A stretch of DNA of 64,000 nt from Pseudoscleropodium purum (taxonomy: Eukaryota; Streptophyta; Bryopsida; Hypnales; Brachytheciaceae), in the NCBI GenBank assembly GCA_963969395.1, contig OZ017798.1, positions 15,368,173 to 15,432,172 of the forward strand, read 5' to 3'. The notes under the pieces are model-generated. The model was not told the DNA's origin, did no database searches, and saw nothing but the letters and a program-made list of their open reading frames with translations. This document shows positions 26,622 to 37,351 of this stretch, in pieces. The position numbers were made by a program, and so were the translations under genes. How positions within the stretch are numbered: position 1 is the first letter of the stretch; each line of letters opens with the position of its first letter.

Positions 26622-26791
26622 TGTTACAACTCTGTCATTCCATCTAGACGGGGTCTCGAAGGGGGAACCGACTTGCCAAGAATTAGGATTAACTAGGGGC
26701 TATTATCTCGAGGTTATATAAGACAACTACAGAATAGTTATTGGAAGCTAGGATAAAGCCCATTGAAGGGGGCGTTGTCCCTCACACGACA
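26622..26791 (+). repeat. 3' LTR with polypurine tract
   Basis: 170 bp, TGTTACAACTCTG to CACACGACA. Preceded directly by the purine-rich tract GTGAAAGGGGGGTAA, the expected plus-strand primer site. Confidence 0.75.
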
Positions 26792-27194
26792 TTCTTTCAA
26801 CCTGAACTCCCGAATCAAAAATGACATCAATTTCGTTGCTAATACAAGTTCATGATTTGGAGTCTGTAATTTCCAACGTGAGAGTCTATAGTTGAATGCA
26901 TGTTTAATCAATCTAATGAGTGAAATAGGCTTAGTAAATGGAGTCTGATCGGTTGGTAATTCTTTTATGGAAGTTTAGCCACACATGCTCTACCTTCTAT
27001 GAGTTTGTTTCTACGATCAATACAGTGAAGCATCAATAGAACCCCACATTCTGAACCAAAGTCATGACATAGATAATGACAAGGATATATGTTTGTCCAA
27101 AGGGAAGGGACCTCCTCATAAAGATTTAAGGATGTTATTTATTTAATATCTATCTTCTAATAATTTTATAAATATATTTAGCCTTTTCTCTTTA

Positions 27195-28111
27195 TTAACC
27201 TCTAAAGTCCCAAGGCCTTTTTTTTTTAATCAAAAAACACTTAAAATTGTCATTTCTATTGCAAAGAGCAAAAAGCTTTACAAATTGATTTTTTGGCATA
27301 TTTAATGACAAGACCTTGCACAAGACTAGTATAAGAATGTGAAGAAAAAAATTCAAGAGCTTTCACCATGTAAATTACAAGATGTTTGTGTTTAAATTGA
27401 AGAAAACAAGTTTTTGGGTACTTTCTGCACATGACTAGACTATTTGACTTTGAATCTTCTTAACTTGAAATTTTGCACTATAGATTTCTATTTAAATTAT
27501 TTTTATGTTGAAGATTGATTTGAAAGTCTAAATAATTTTTTTATAAAAACAACTTGATTTTCATCCTTTTAAAAACCATTAAATAGAAGTAGGTACAAGA
27601 TTGAAGGAAAAAATAAATTGTCAATAGCTTTAAAATGGAATTGAAATACACTAATTCCAATGGTAGGATTATTCTAGCAAGCGTACTTAACCTTGTGGGT
27701 TTTTTTTTGAAACTTTTGAAAATTGAGTTAAAAAATGAATCCACTACATTATTTTCTCTAAAAGTTTCTATGATTGCCTACAAAACAAGAGGTTCCATAA
27801 ATTTCACATCAGTAATCCAAATAGAATGAATCAAAACTTTATATTTAATCAAAAATATAATCTATGAGAAAAAATCAATAAGATTAATTTCAAAGTTCTG
27901 TCAATTTTTGCATTGCTTAGTCTCTCCTATTTTGAACTTATTGTAGCACTTTAACATGCTCATGAACATCAATTGAAATAAAAATTAAATTCCTTGAAAG
28001 CTAATGTATTTCTTAGCTTAAGCTTTCAAAATCACCTCAAAATTTGAGGTTACACAAGCCTATCCAAAATCCATTGTGCCCTCTAAGGGCACTAGAGAGT
28101 TTACGGGTTAA
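27195..28111 (+). mobile_element. TTAA-flanked element, subfamily B, copy 3
   Basis: 917 bp, from TTAACCTCTAAAGTCCCAAGG to AGTTTACGGGTTAA. The interior follows the copy at 3167 (AAAAAACACTTAAAATTG; GAAAACAAGTTTTT; ATTTGACTTTGAA). Non-coding. Confidence 0.7.
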
Positions 28112-28589
28112 AGATAGACTTTTGCTAGCTATAAATAAATAATATAATGCTCTTTGCTTTTACAATTCATTCAAATCCATCCATCCATCCAAAGGAATCC
28201 ATCATGATCTTCTAAATTTTTTCATTAAAGAGAATATATTTCATAATTATTTTATCATATACTTCAAGATTATTCTAAAGCAATATATATTCTTAACAAG
28301 GGATAGAAGAAAAAAATGTCAATTTCTCTAGTGGTCAAGAATATTATTTTTACATTAGGCTTTAATATTAGGAAATTACAATCTATTTCTATATTTTTAT
28401 TTTAGATTGAAATGGTGTTTTAGAGGTTAAAATCGTAATCCTATGAAAACCTCTTCTAAATTTTTTTCAATATATTATAGAATGATTACCTTGCCCTATA
28501 TTGGTTGCCAACCTCAAATTTGTAGAATATTCATTATGTGTATAGTACATAAAGGTAAACTTGTTAAATAGAAATTTTCACACAATTCA

Positions 28590-29400
28590 CACCCAAGACG
28601 TAGCTTTAAGTCCCAAATTTTTTTATAACTTTTGACTACATGGTTAAAAAATTATTGTAATATGTAATTTTCAATGAATTGTAGGCAACCTAGTAGCTTA
28701 GAAAATTTCCTTTAAAATCACTTTTTCATTAATAAAAATTTGAAATTGATTTTTTAGATTTATAAATATGCATAAAGCTTTGATTCATTCCACTTAGATT
28801 CCATTTTGATTAATGAGATAAAAGTTATGAAGAGTTTTAGTTTATGGGTAGTTTTGAAATTCCTACTCTAAGATAAACTTTTAAGTCCTTTATTTACCTC
28901 AATTTTCAATATTTTAGAAAATATTCAAATCATAGGATGTAGATTGTTTATTAAAACATTACAACCATTGAAATTGGCATTTTTCAATTCTATAAGTGAA
29001 TTCTTAACAATTTAGTATTTTGAATCATTCTCTATTTTTTTCTACTTACTATTTTTTTCTATATATTGTACAATTTCAAATGGTTTGAATTTTTCAAGTA
29101 TGTAGGCAACTTGCCTTGAAAAATGAATCCAAAGAAGCACCACCACCTTGAACATTTTTTCATATAAATGTGACCTTGTGGCTATACGTTTTTGTAGGCC
29201 TTCAAAGGATTTTTATCAATTCAAACCTACATAGTGAAAATTCCTGAAATTTTTTCCCACATCTTCTCCAACTGGTGTACTACAAGATAATATAATTATA
29301 TGTGTCTAAAAAATATTTTTTTTTCCTAAAATTTGATACTTGTACCAGAAATGGCAATTTTGGATTGCTTTTTAGTGAAACAAAGTCAAAACCTTTAGGG
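28590..29400 (+). mobile_element. TTAA-type element, subfamily A, degraded copy
   Basis: The interior matches 1860-2745 (AAAAGTTATGAAG; TTTATTAAAACATTA; TTTTTCTACTTACTATTTTTT). It ends CAAAACCTTTAGGGG, where the flanking TTAA has changed. The left end is not clear. Confidence 0.55.
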
Positions 29401-29949
29401 GCCTAGCTTCATTGTTATATACATTAGCTTGATCCATGTTGGACATGTCGTTGGTCTAGAAATTGTTGAAAGTACATCCTATATAGAGGACACAAAGATA
29501 AAAGTGAAAATGAAGATTTTATAATTATTAAGGCAATTATAAGCACATGGATCAACTCTTAAGACACAAATACAAATTCATGTTAATAAAAAAATTTAAT
29601 TCTATAAATAATAGCAAATAGTTAATGCTTCCCAATGGAGTAACCTTGCTAATATCACATGCAAATATATATAGGTCCCTCCACATACCTTGTAATATAA
29701 GATGGACATCTTCAAATATTATATGAATGTATATAAATTAAGATGAACAAATGATATTTTGCTCATACTTTACAAATTATGAATCTTAATAGCTTAATCT
29801 TTAAGCATTCAACTATCTACTTGGTGAATGATAAATGTTGTGAAAAGTGCATTTCATCTAATTAATATTCATTCAACAAGCTTTAAAATAATCATAAATG
29901 ATATCATTCAATAGAAAGAAGAGAGAAAATTTTACATGAATCAATGATG
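29401..29949. other. AT-rich spacer
   Basis: Between the degraded A element and the right palindrome arm. No gene or repeat is recognised. Confidence 0.4.
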
Positions 29950-30101
29950 TAGACATTTTGAAAGGGTTTCAATTGTTGATTATAAATTTTTTAAATTAAT
30001 CTTATTATCTCAACTTTTTGTACTTAAGAATTAAAACACTCCATTGAAGGTGTCTACCTACACTAAAATAAGTACACTCCTAATTGACCTCAACTTCTTA
30101 A

Positions 30102-31244
30102 TATCTAAATTATGTCTTGGATTTTAGCATCTTTTTGCCTATGCCTTTTAACCCTTAAAGAACCAAACTGTATTTTTTTGGCAACATAGAAATTTTGGGC
30201 AAGTGTGTGTGACTAGAGATTTCTATGTTTTGGCCCAAAATTTGATAGAAGGTGTGGACAAGGAATATCTTTCATGTGCACTAAATTTCAAGACATTTGG
30301 AAATATGAGTCAAAAGTTATAGCCTATTATGTAGATTGTTTCTCAATTCGGGCACTATAGGTAGATCTGAAAAAATCATTTTCTTTGAAAATCCAATTTG
30401 AAATTGGTTTTCTAGATTTATATGTACATTAAAAGCTTTGAATCATCCCATTTTGATCAATGAGTCAAAAGTTATGAGGTGTTTTAGTTTGTGGGAAGTT
30501 ATGGATTCTCTACCCCAAAATAAATTTTGAAGTCCTTTATTGAACTTAATTTTCAATATTTTTGGATAAGAATAAAAACTTTAGGTGAAGATTATTTATT
30601 ACAAAATTACAACTTTTGGATTGGCATTTTTCAATTCCTTAAATAAATTGTTAATAATTTAGTATTTTGAACCATTCTCTACATCTTTCTACTTACTATT
30701 TTTTTCCTATATATTGTACAATTTTAAATGACCTAAATTTTTTTGCATGTAGCCAACATGCCTTGAAGAATGAATCCAAAGAGTTGCAATCAATTTGAAC
30801 ATTTTTTCATACAAATGTGACCTTGTGAAGTTCAGCTACCTAGTTTTTCGCAAGGACGAAAAAATGCTTTTTGTTACTTCATATGCTAATATCTTGCAAT
30901 CAACATGGTGGAAATTTCTGAAAATCTTACCACATCTTTTTAAAGCTAGTGTACTATAAGATTGTATGGTTATATATGTCTAAAAAGTGTTTTTTTCTAA
31001 TTTTGAAACTTATATAAGAAATGACAATTTTAGAGCGTTTTTGGTGAAAACATAGTCAAGAAATTTTAGGGATTAACAAATATATTATTTTTGTCAATTT
31101 CATCATATTGGTCATAGGAAAAGATCATTCGTTTAAAGATTTAAGAATTGCTTTGAATGAATGAGAAGATACAAAGACAACACAATATCTTGAAGCAATC
31201 TATTCATCATCGATAATATGGATATCAGAATACTTAGGGGTTAA
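30102..31244. mobile_element. TTAA-bounded insertion with paralogous empty site
   Basis: The boundaries are TTAA at 30098-30101 and 31241-31244. The left palindrome arm has a single TTAA (21061-21064) in matching context (TAATTGAC and TAGCAT(C/T)T on the two sides), so the sequence was gained here or cleanly lost there. The right end is TACTTAGGGGTTAA. The left end TTAATATCTAAAT is a weaker match. Without the nested A element it is only about 210 bp. Confidence 0.7.
30148..31076 (+). mobile_element. TTAA-flanked element, subfamily A, copy 2 (nested)
   Basis: 929 bp, TTAACCCTTAAAGAACC to AAATTTTAGGGATTAA, inside the insertion at 30102-31244. It matches 1860-2745 end to end, including ATATCTTTCATGTGCACTAA and GGTGAAAACATAGTCAAG. 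No transposase. Confidence 0.7.
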
Positions 31245-31514
31245 TAGCATTTGAGCACATTTACTATTTTGATTACTTTTAATTCAATATAATTTTTTTT
31301 TAATTGAAAAGTGAAAGAGGATCCCAATGCACTTTAGTTTGCATTATTTGGACATTGTATGAATAAGTGATGAAGTTTAAAAGTATTATTTGTAGGAATA
31401 TGAAAAATTGACTTTATTACTCATGTACATCTTGTGTTCTCAATATCTAGGTTTTGTGTTGCTTTGGGGCCAAATGTAACGTATGTGCCACGTTTGGGGC
31501 AGGGATTAGTAACT

Positions 31515-31522
31515 TATAAATA
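31515..31522 (+). promoter_or_regulatory. TATA box of the peptidase gene
   Basis: TATAAATA in ACTTATAAATAATGTGC. It predicts a start near 31545 and a leader of roughly 350 nt to the ATG at 31899. Confidence 0.65.
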
Positions 31523-31763
31523 ATGTGCACACACCTTACCTTGGGAAACTTGGAAAAGAAAAAGAAAAACTCTGGGACGAAGAGCTGCCGGAAAGACTAT
31601 TTTCGTGCGACACTAAATTCCCCAATAGTGATATAGTGTGTGCCAGACCAGCAGCCCGTCGTCATCGTGTTGGGGGGGCAGTCCATCTTCCTGCCTCGTC
31701 GCGCGTGGTTTTGTCGACGAAGACTGTGTGATTGCAATCTCTTCTCTCGCTTTGCTTTTCCTC

Positions 31764-31817
31764 ATGCAGCTCCTCTCCGTTCTCTCCCCTCTGTTTACAA
31801 CTCCCATCCTGCGTTAG
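31764..31817 (+). promoter_or_regulatory. uORF of 17 codons in the peptidase leader
   Basis: Encodes MQLLSVLSPLFTTPILR and stops 81 nt before the main ATG. Identical in peptide to the uORF at 20538-20485 upstream of ATG5. Confidence 0.55.
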
Positions 31818-31898
31818 TTTTCGTTCGAGTGCCTGCACATAGAGATAACTTACACAGACAGAGAGAGTGGTAGAGGTAGGAGAAGCAGAGACAGATCC

Positions 31899-34800
31899 AT
31901 GTCGTCGGAGGTGGAGGTCGAGGTCGACCCGCGGAGCAGAACGGAGACACCCATGGCGGAGAAGGTTGCCAGTGCTGCTCTGATAGGTAAGGTTTCGACG
32001 ACTTCACTCTTTTTCTGGGTGGAGTTGGAGTTCAATTCGATAAAAGTGTAATTGAGTTTTAGGGTTTGTGGGTGTATTCTGAATGTGGTCGAGGAATGGT
32101 TGGCAGGTTTGACTTTGTTGCCGTTAGTCGTGAAGGTGAATCCCAATTTCAACGTTGTAGCAACAGCTTGCCTGACGGTGTTTATAGGATGCCATCGCTC
32201 GGTCAAGCCCGCTCCTCCTTCTGTAAGCTCTCTTCTTTTCTTTGTTTTTTTCTTAAGGCGTAGGGACTTTCGATTAGTAACATTAGCTTGGACTAAGGTG
32301 AAGAATTTCATGTTATGCATAACGAGCGGTTTTGAATGTAAGGATTGCAAATTTGAACAAGAAGCATCACACCTGAGGATTTTTAAGGATTGCAAATCTG
32401 TACACGAACCGTCACGTCTGGAAACCCTCATGATTGGCACCCCGGCCCCTTATACCGACAGGACTCATATGTATGTATTTAGAGCAGGAATAAATAATAA
32501 GAGATTTTGAATGTAAACATAAGAATGAGAGGTTTCTCTTCCTGTTGTGGTTTGGGATAGGCTTTCATTGAGGTGATGGGAGCTGTTCCTCTGTTTGGAG
32601 GGATGAGTGCTGCCTGGGGGACGCCACCCCTCAATGTACTCCTGTGTTTAATTCTCTAGAGAACATGTGCTGGGTGTCACCTGAGCAGGAATCCACCCAT
32701 ATAGTAATATTGACATGTAGCATTGCATCTGTAAATTGCACCCACACGATTGGCATGACAGCGTGGAATGTGAGGTTCAATAAGCCTTTCTCCGTAATGC
32801 CAACCTTCTCCTTTTACCGACTTTTGGACTCATTTGGTATTTGTGCCTGGTGCTGCAGGAAACAATGTCGAAGGAACATGCAATGCGATTCCCTTTCATC
32901 GGCAGTGCAGTTCTGTTGTCGCTCTTTCTTCTGTTCAAGTTCTTACCGAAGGACCTGATCAACACCGTTCTCACTCTCTACTTTTTTGTGCTCGGGGTTT
33001 TGGCGCTTTCGTACGTCACCTTCTCACCTTGACCATTTTTCTGACTGTGTTATGTTTATTCCCTAAAGAGTTCATCTATAATATTATTAAAGCTATTTAG
33101 TAGTGCCCGTTAACCTCCGCTCTACGTTGCCCTGTCAATTATTAACATCTGTAAGATGTCCTTTCCGAGTTGGCTCCAATTGCGCATGTGGTTAATCTTT
33201 TGTGTTTGAGTGCAGAGCTACTATTCTCCCGGCATTGGAGCGTTTCCTTCCTTCCCAATGGAATGAACACATTATCACATGGAGACTACCTTACTGGAAA
33301 AGTGAGCATTTCAAGTTTGTTCTCGGTCTCAATTGTATGTTCCTGTAATTTGTTCTTGAAATCATTTGGTCATGAATAATGATAGGCGTGAATTAGTAGT
33401 GGGGAATTTGTAGTACAGGTCTATGCTTGTAGGTATTCGTGACTTGTTAGTGCAATATTTCTTAAACCATGGCTGTGCGTTTGATAATCAGATGTGGAGG
33501 TGGAGTTCACAAAGTCACAACTGGTAGCAGGCATTCCGGGAACTGGGTTCTGTGTATGGTATGTGATGAAGAAGCATTGGTTGGCCAACAACACACTCGG
33601 CTTGGCTTTCTCTATTCAGGTCTTAATCGTCTCCACGTCATGGAGCCACTTCGAAGCTATTTGTTTCAGTTTTATGTTCGTACTATTGCTCACTGTTTGT
33701 CTAGCCATTGCTGTAGTATCAACTGAGAAGCGCGGAACAGGGATGTGGTTTGTTGATATTTGTGCCGTTCGTTCTCTATTTTATTTGTGGTTTGCCATGT
33801 ATTTGCATTGATTCTGTCAAATTGATGTGTTGACACTGCCAAATAACCATCCTGGTGCTTTGAACTTTTGTATTGTTAATTGCGTAAGGTCATTCTAGCA
33901 GGCTAAATTGTTTTCTGAAAGGCTCTGGCTAACTTACTTACCTGCATCCTTGGTACAGGGTATTGAAATGCTTTCTCTGGGCTCTTTCAAGATTGGAGCT
34001 ATTCTTCTGGTGATCATACTATTCACCGTTCATATATGATGCACTCGTATGCTCATCGCCAGATATCTCTTTGCTATCCCTAAGTCCCTAACAAATTTAC
34101 TCCATGTCTTTCTCTGGTTTAAATTACATAATTGCAACTTTTAGTGATGCTTGGAGGTTTTGAATATTACAGAGCTTTGTATGGGAAGTTAACAACGAGA
34201 ACTAATTTTAGATGTTGATGATCATCCACAGGCGGGGCTCTTCATATATGACATCTTCTGGGTTTTCTTTACTCCTGTCATGGTGAGCGTAGCCAAGTCA
34301 TTCGATGCTCCCATTAAGGTACTCCTCACTTTCTGTGCTTTTCCATTTCTTATCGGAAGTTGCTGAATGTACAGGAGTCGATACTCAGCTTATTTTGAGA
34401 GGCCAAGTCTAATCCTCATCGATTTCAGGTGACTGTCATCTCTTTTTGCCTTGCTGCTGCACAGCAGGCTGTGTCATTAGACAGGTATCTAAGAGCACTA
34501 ATATGAGTCGTGTTGAGTTTCTATATAGTGTTATGTTGATTCCCTGTATAGTAATCACATCCTGGAATGGAGATTAGTTTTAATGAGGACTGCATTGTTG
34601 GATCTAACGCATCTTTCTACTTCTCTCTGTGCAGCTTATTTTCCCAACTGGAGATGTTTCTCGTCCTTTCTCAATGCTGGGCCTAGGTGACATCGTGATT
34701 CCAGGTCTTTATCTAGCCTGTCGACGTTAATCCATTCACTGTATGGATACTTTTTATGGGTTAGCTTCACTTTGGGGGTGTCAAGATTGGCTCTCGGTTT

Positions 34801-36087
34801 TGAGTTTTGTCCTCCTCACTTCCTATTAGAATCGAGGGTATCCATTCTAGCAAACACTTCGTGGTCACTGAGTTAAGTCTCGTGGCTTTTGCCTGTAAGT
34901 GCACTGAAGCCTTAAGGAGAAAAGATAGGGCCTTTTTCAAACTTTCTTAACAGCTTTTACCGATCTTGTAAACAAAGGTTTCAGAAAGGCAACGCAGCAT
35001 CATGTTCTGTAGAAAGTTAGTTACTTTCTTTTTGGCTAGACTAAGCGCACAGGATTGGTCCTAACCAGATTGTATCAACGTTGTTTGTCTGTACTTTCTT
35101 TGATTTTCTTGCTTGGCGGGGCTCTCATCGTGTGGCTTGACATAATATCTCACTTTGACGATTCTATTTGTTTCGAGTTTGCAGGTATTTTTGTAGCTTT
35201 GGCGTTGCGTTTTGACATGTCAAGAGGTCGGAATAAGACGTACTTTACCAGTGCATTTGCTGGATACTCTGCGGGGCTACTAGTCACCATTCTGGTCATG
35301 AACTGGTTCCAGGCTGCACAGGTATTTTCCTTTGAAAGATTTGAAAATGCCGCGGAGCACTATCCTTGAGGGTGATGCTCAACCAATATTAATTTTTGTA
35401 TAGCCACTGCATTAGGCAAGTGAGATATCAAGCTGCTATCGATGTTTCTCGTTGGTCTCCCTGTGTTAGTCGCACAATTGCCTACCATCACCTTATTGCG
35501 GGTACGCAGGCAGATGCTTTAGAAGAAAATCTAGAAAGAAAATTTTGCGACGTTGTGATAATGTTTAGACAGGTAAAGAGTGCATTGCCGCAGCAAGTTT
35601 TTAAAGTTCCCCTTTTAATCCCTGTTTTGCAGCCCGCACTTTTGTACATCGTACCAGGGGTTATTGGCTTTCTGGGGGTGCATTGCGCCATCAGGGGTGA
35701 AATCAAGCCTGTAAGTGCTCTTTATTCCACGTCGTGCAGGGTTTCTTTGGATTGTAGGTGATTTTTCTGAGATTTCAGGTGCTCCTTTAAATGTGTTTGT
35801 GTCACTGCCGTATCAGTAAATGAGTGTTCGAATATATTGTTCTCATGAGCGATCTAGTATCTTAGCATGGATTCTGGGTCGTTTTTTTATACGCAGCTGA
35901 TCTCGCGTATTATTCTCTTTGTCTTTGGTATTATCCTGACCTAATTCTTTTTTTATTTCGTTTGCTATTTGCTTTCGTGTAGCTTCTGGAGTTTGATGAG
36001 TCTATTGCTGCTGGAGAGGACACTGATGAAGCACAAGACGAAGATGCGCCAAAAGAAACTGGTAAAGTTGACAAAAAGTCAGATTAA
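31899..36087 (+). CDS. SPP: Signal peptide peptidase (SPP), 11 coding exons
   Basis: An intramembrane aspartyl protease of the ER that cleaves leftover signal peptides. Exons: 31899-31986, 32107-32222, 32859-33010, 33216-33301, 33492-33619, 33959-34009, 34232-34318, 34635-34704, 35185-35321, 35633-35710 and 35983-36087. All joins are GT-AG and in phase, giving 365 residues. The family's catalytic motifs are present: YD (Tyr213-Asp214 in LFIYDIFWVF), GLGD (Asp255 in MLGLGDIVIP) and PALL at 306-309. About nine hydrophobic segments are expected for the family. The last residues KKSD form a KKxx ER-retrieval signal. The tail before it is acidic. The first ATG adds 18 acidic residues (MSSEVEVEVDP...) not usual in plant orthologues. 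The in-frame ATG at 31953 would give the usual length. It is convergent with the wax synthase, and its promoter has been copied upstream of ATG5. Confidence 0.95.
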
Positions 36088-36253
36088 ATTATTACTTAAC
36101 CCCTCAAGGCTCAAGGGGGTATGTCATTCTCTCAAATGTGTTATAAAACATGTGTTGGAGGAGTATTTTGGTGATGGTTTACAAATGAATGTTGTAGATG
36201 GTGAGCTGTAGATCTGGATTACTAAATCCTATCATTTACATCATATACATCAC

Positions 36254-36259
36254 AATAAA
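36254..36259 (+). terminator. Candidate polyadenylation signal of the peptidase gene
   Basis: AATAAA about 167 nt past the stop codon. Plant signals are loose, so this is only a candidate. Confidence 0.35.
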
Positions 36260-37351
36260 TTTAATTAGGTTTTCTGAATCTCAAGGTAGTTTTTGAATTC
36301 CCTGAATGTGCATGATTTTCAACCTTGTTACGGTGTTCATGACATGATAAGCTTGATTTTGTCTTTTTTAATTAGAAAACTGGGAGTTTGAACTCTTTTT
36401 GTCTGCGATCAAGCCTCTAGGGCGTCAAGAATGTCCATGGATGTTATTGCCCCATTTCTGTTTTTATCACTGCATAATGTTGATGGAGCTGCGGTAGCTT
36501 TGTACACTCCGTGTTGAATATGTACTGCTGAACCAACCTTACGAGATGGTCCGACCTTCCTAACTTTTGGAAAATTGCAACACCGCAGTTAATCATGAGT
36601 TTTCTATTAGCAATGATTGGAATTGAATGTCCAAATTTGAATAGAGTTTGGTTAGCTGCTCAATTTGACGATCCACGCATACACGAACCTCCTTAAATTG
36701 TTGACCTATTGAATACTTCAACATGCAAGATTAGAGGTTGGATCTACACAGAAGGCATGCTTTGGGGTATTGGAATCCCCTTTCTTTCTAATTTTTTTAG
36801 AAAAAGGGCATGAAAGTTCTATGCTTTAAAGAAAGGAGAGTGCAAACGTGCAAATTGGTAATGGAGGTCGAAGGCCACGTGATCAATGGAATCCCTTTTG
36901 AATTGGGAACAATCATCAATGAGATTCTTTTTAGTCTATGGTTTTTATGTTCAATGTTAAAAGTGTCACTTTTAGTTGTTTAGGGTTTTAGAATTTAGGG
37001 TTAAATCCAAAAACCTTCAGACCGCAGTTGCAACCATTAAGATTGCTGTCACTCTGTTACTATGGGAAGATTTTCTTCCTAGCAAGCTTGAATGATTCCT
37101 AGGAAACTTCGACAGTAGTGGAAACATTGTAGAAGAATTGTTGTATTCTAACAATATGTTAATCTAGTGCAACCATTACTGCAAGTCTAGAGTTGCAAAT
37201 TTCAGACTCAACTCAAGCCATCTGCCAAGAATGTTGAGCAAAAGCCCAGGAAATATTTGAGTACAACTCAATTTGATTGAGGCATGACAAGATGTCACAA
37301 TTCCCCTGTTCCTCTTCAAACTGGGCATAAAACCCTTCAAATGAGCAACAA
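36260..37351. other. Intergenic, between convergent genes
   Basis: Should hold the 3' ends of the peptidase (plus) and wax synthase (minus) transcripts. No further gene or repeat is seen. Confidence 0.4.

Larger units (their letters stand above)
21740..26791 (+). mobile_element. Decayed Ty3-type chromovirus LTR retrotransposon
   Basis: Two ~170 bp direct repeats with TG...CA ends flank a gag-pol region about 4.7 kb long. Domains in order: zinc-knuckle-like remnant near 22330 (YGLYGHIQFKCPTNPS), aspartic protease, reverse transcriptase, RNase H, integrase and a chromodomain. This order is that of Ty3/gypsy chromoviruses. Every domain has in-frame stops, and no frame is intact. Many stops are TGA or TAG where Arg or Gln would be expected, consistent with decay of methylated cytosines. 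The flanking 5-mers (TAGAT and TTCTT) do not match, so the target duplication is lost or the ends are mis-set. It sits in the spacer of the ATG5/peptidase palindrome. Confidence 0.88.
29950..31934. repeat. Right arm of inverted duplication (peptidase promoter)
   Basis: Reverse-complementary to 20346-21195. It is longer than the left arm because a TTAA-bounded insertion (30102-31244) lies in it. Similarity runs from about AAAGGGTTTCAATTG, resumes after the insertion, and continues through the TATA box and leader to GACCCGCGG inside the peptidase's first coding exon. Confidence 0.9.

Noticed and set aside
26792..27190. Possible Copia-type remnant on the minus strand after the 3' LTR
   Set aside because: Only a few residues resemble the family; too weak to support a call.
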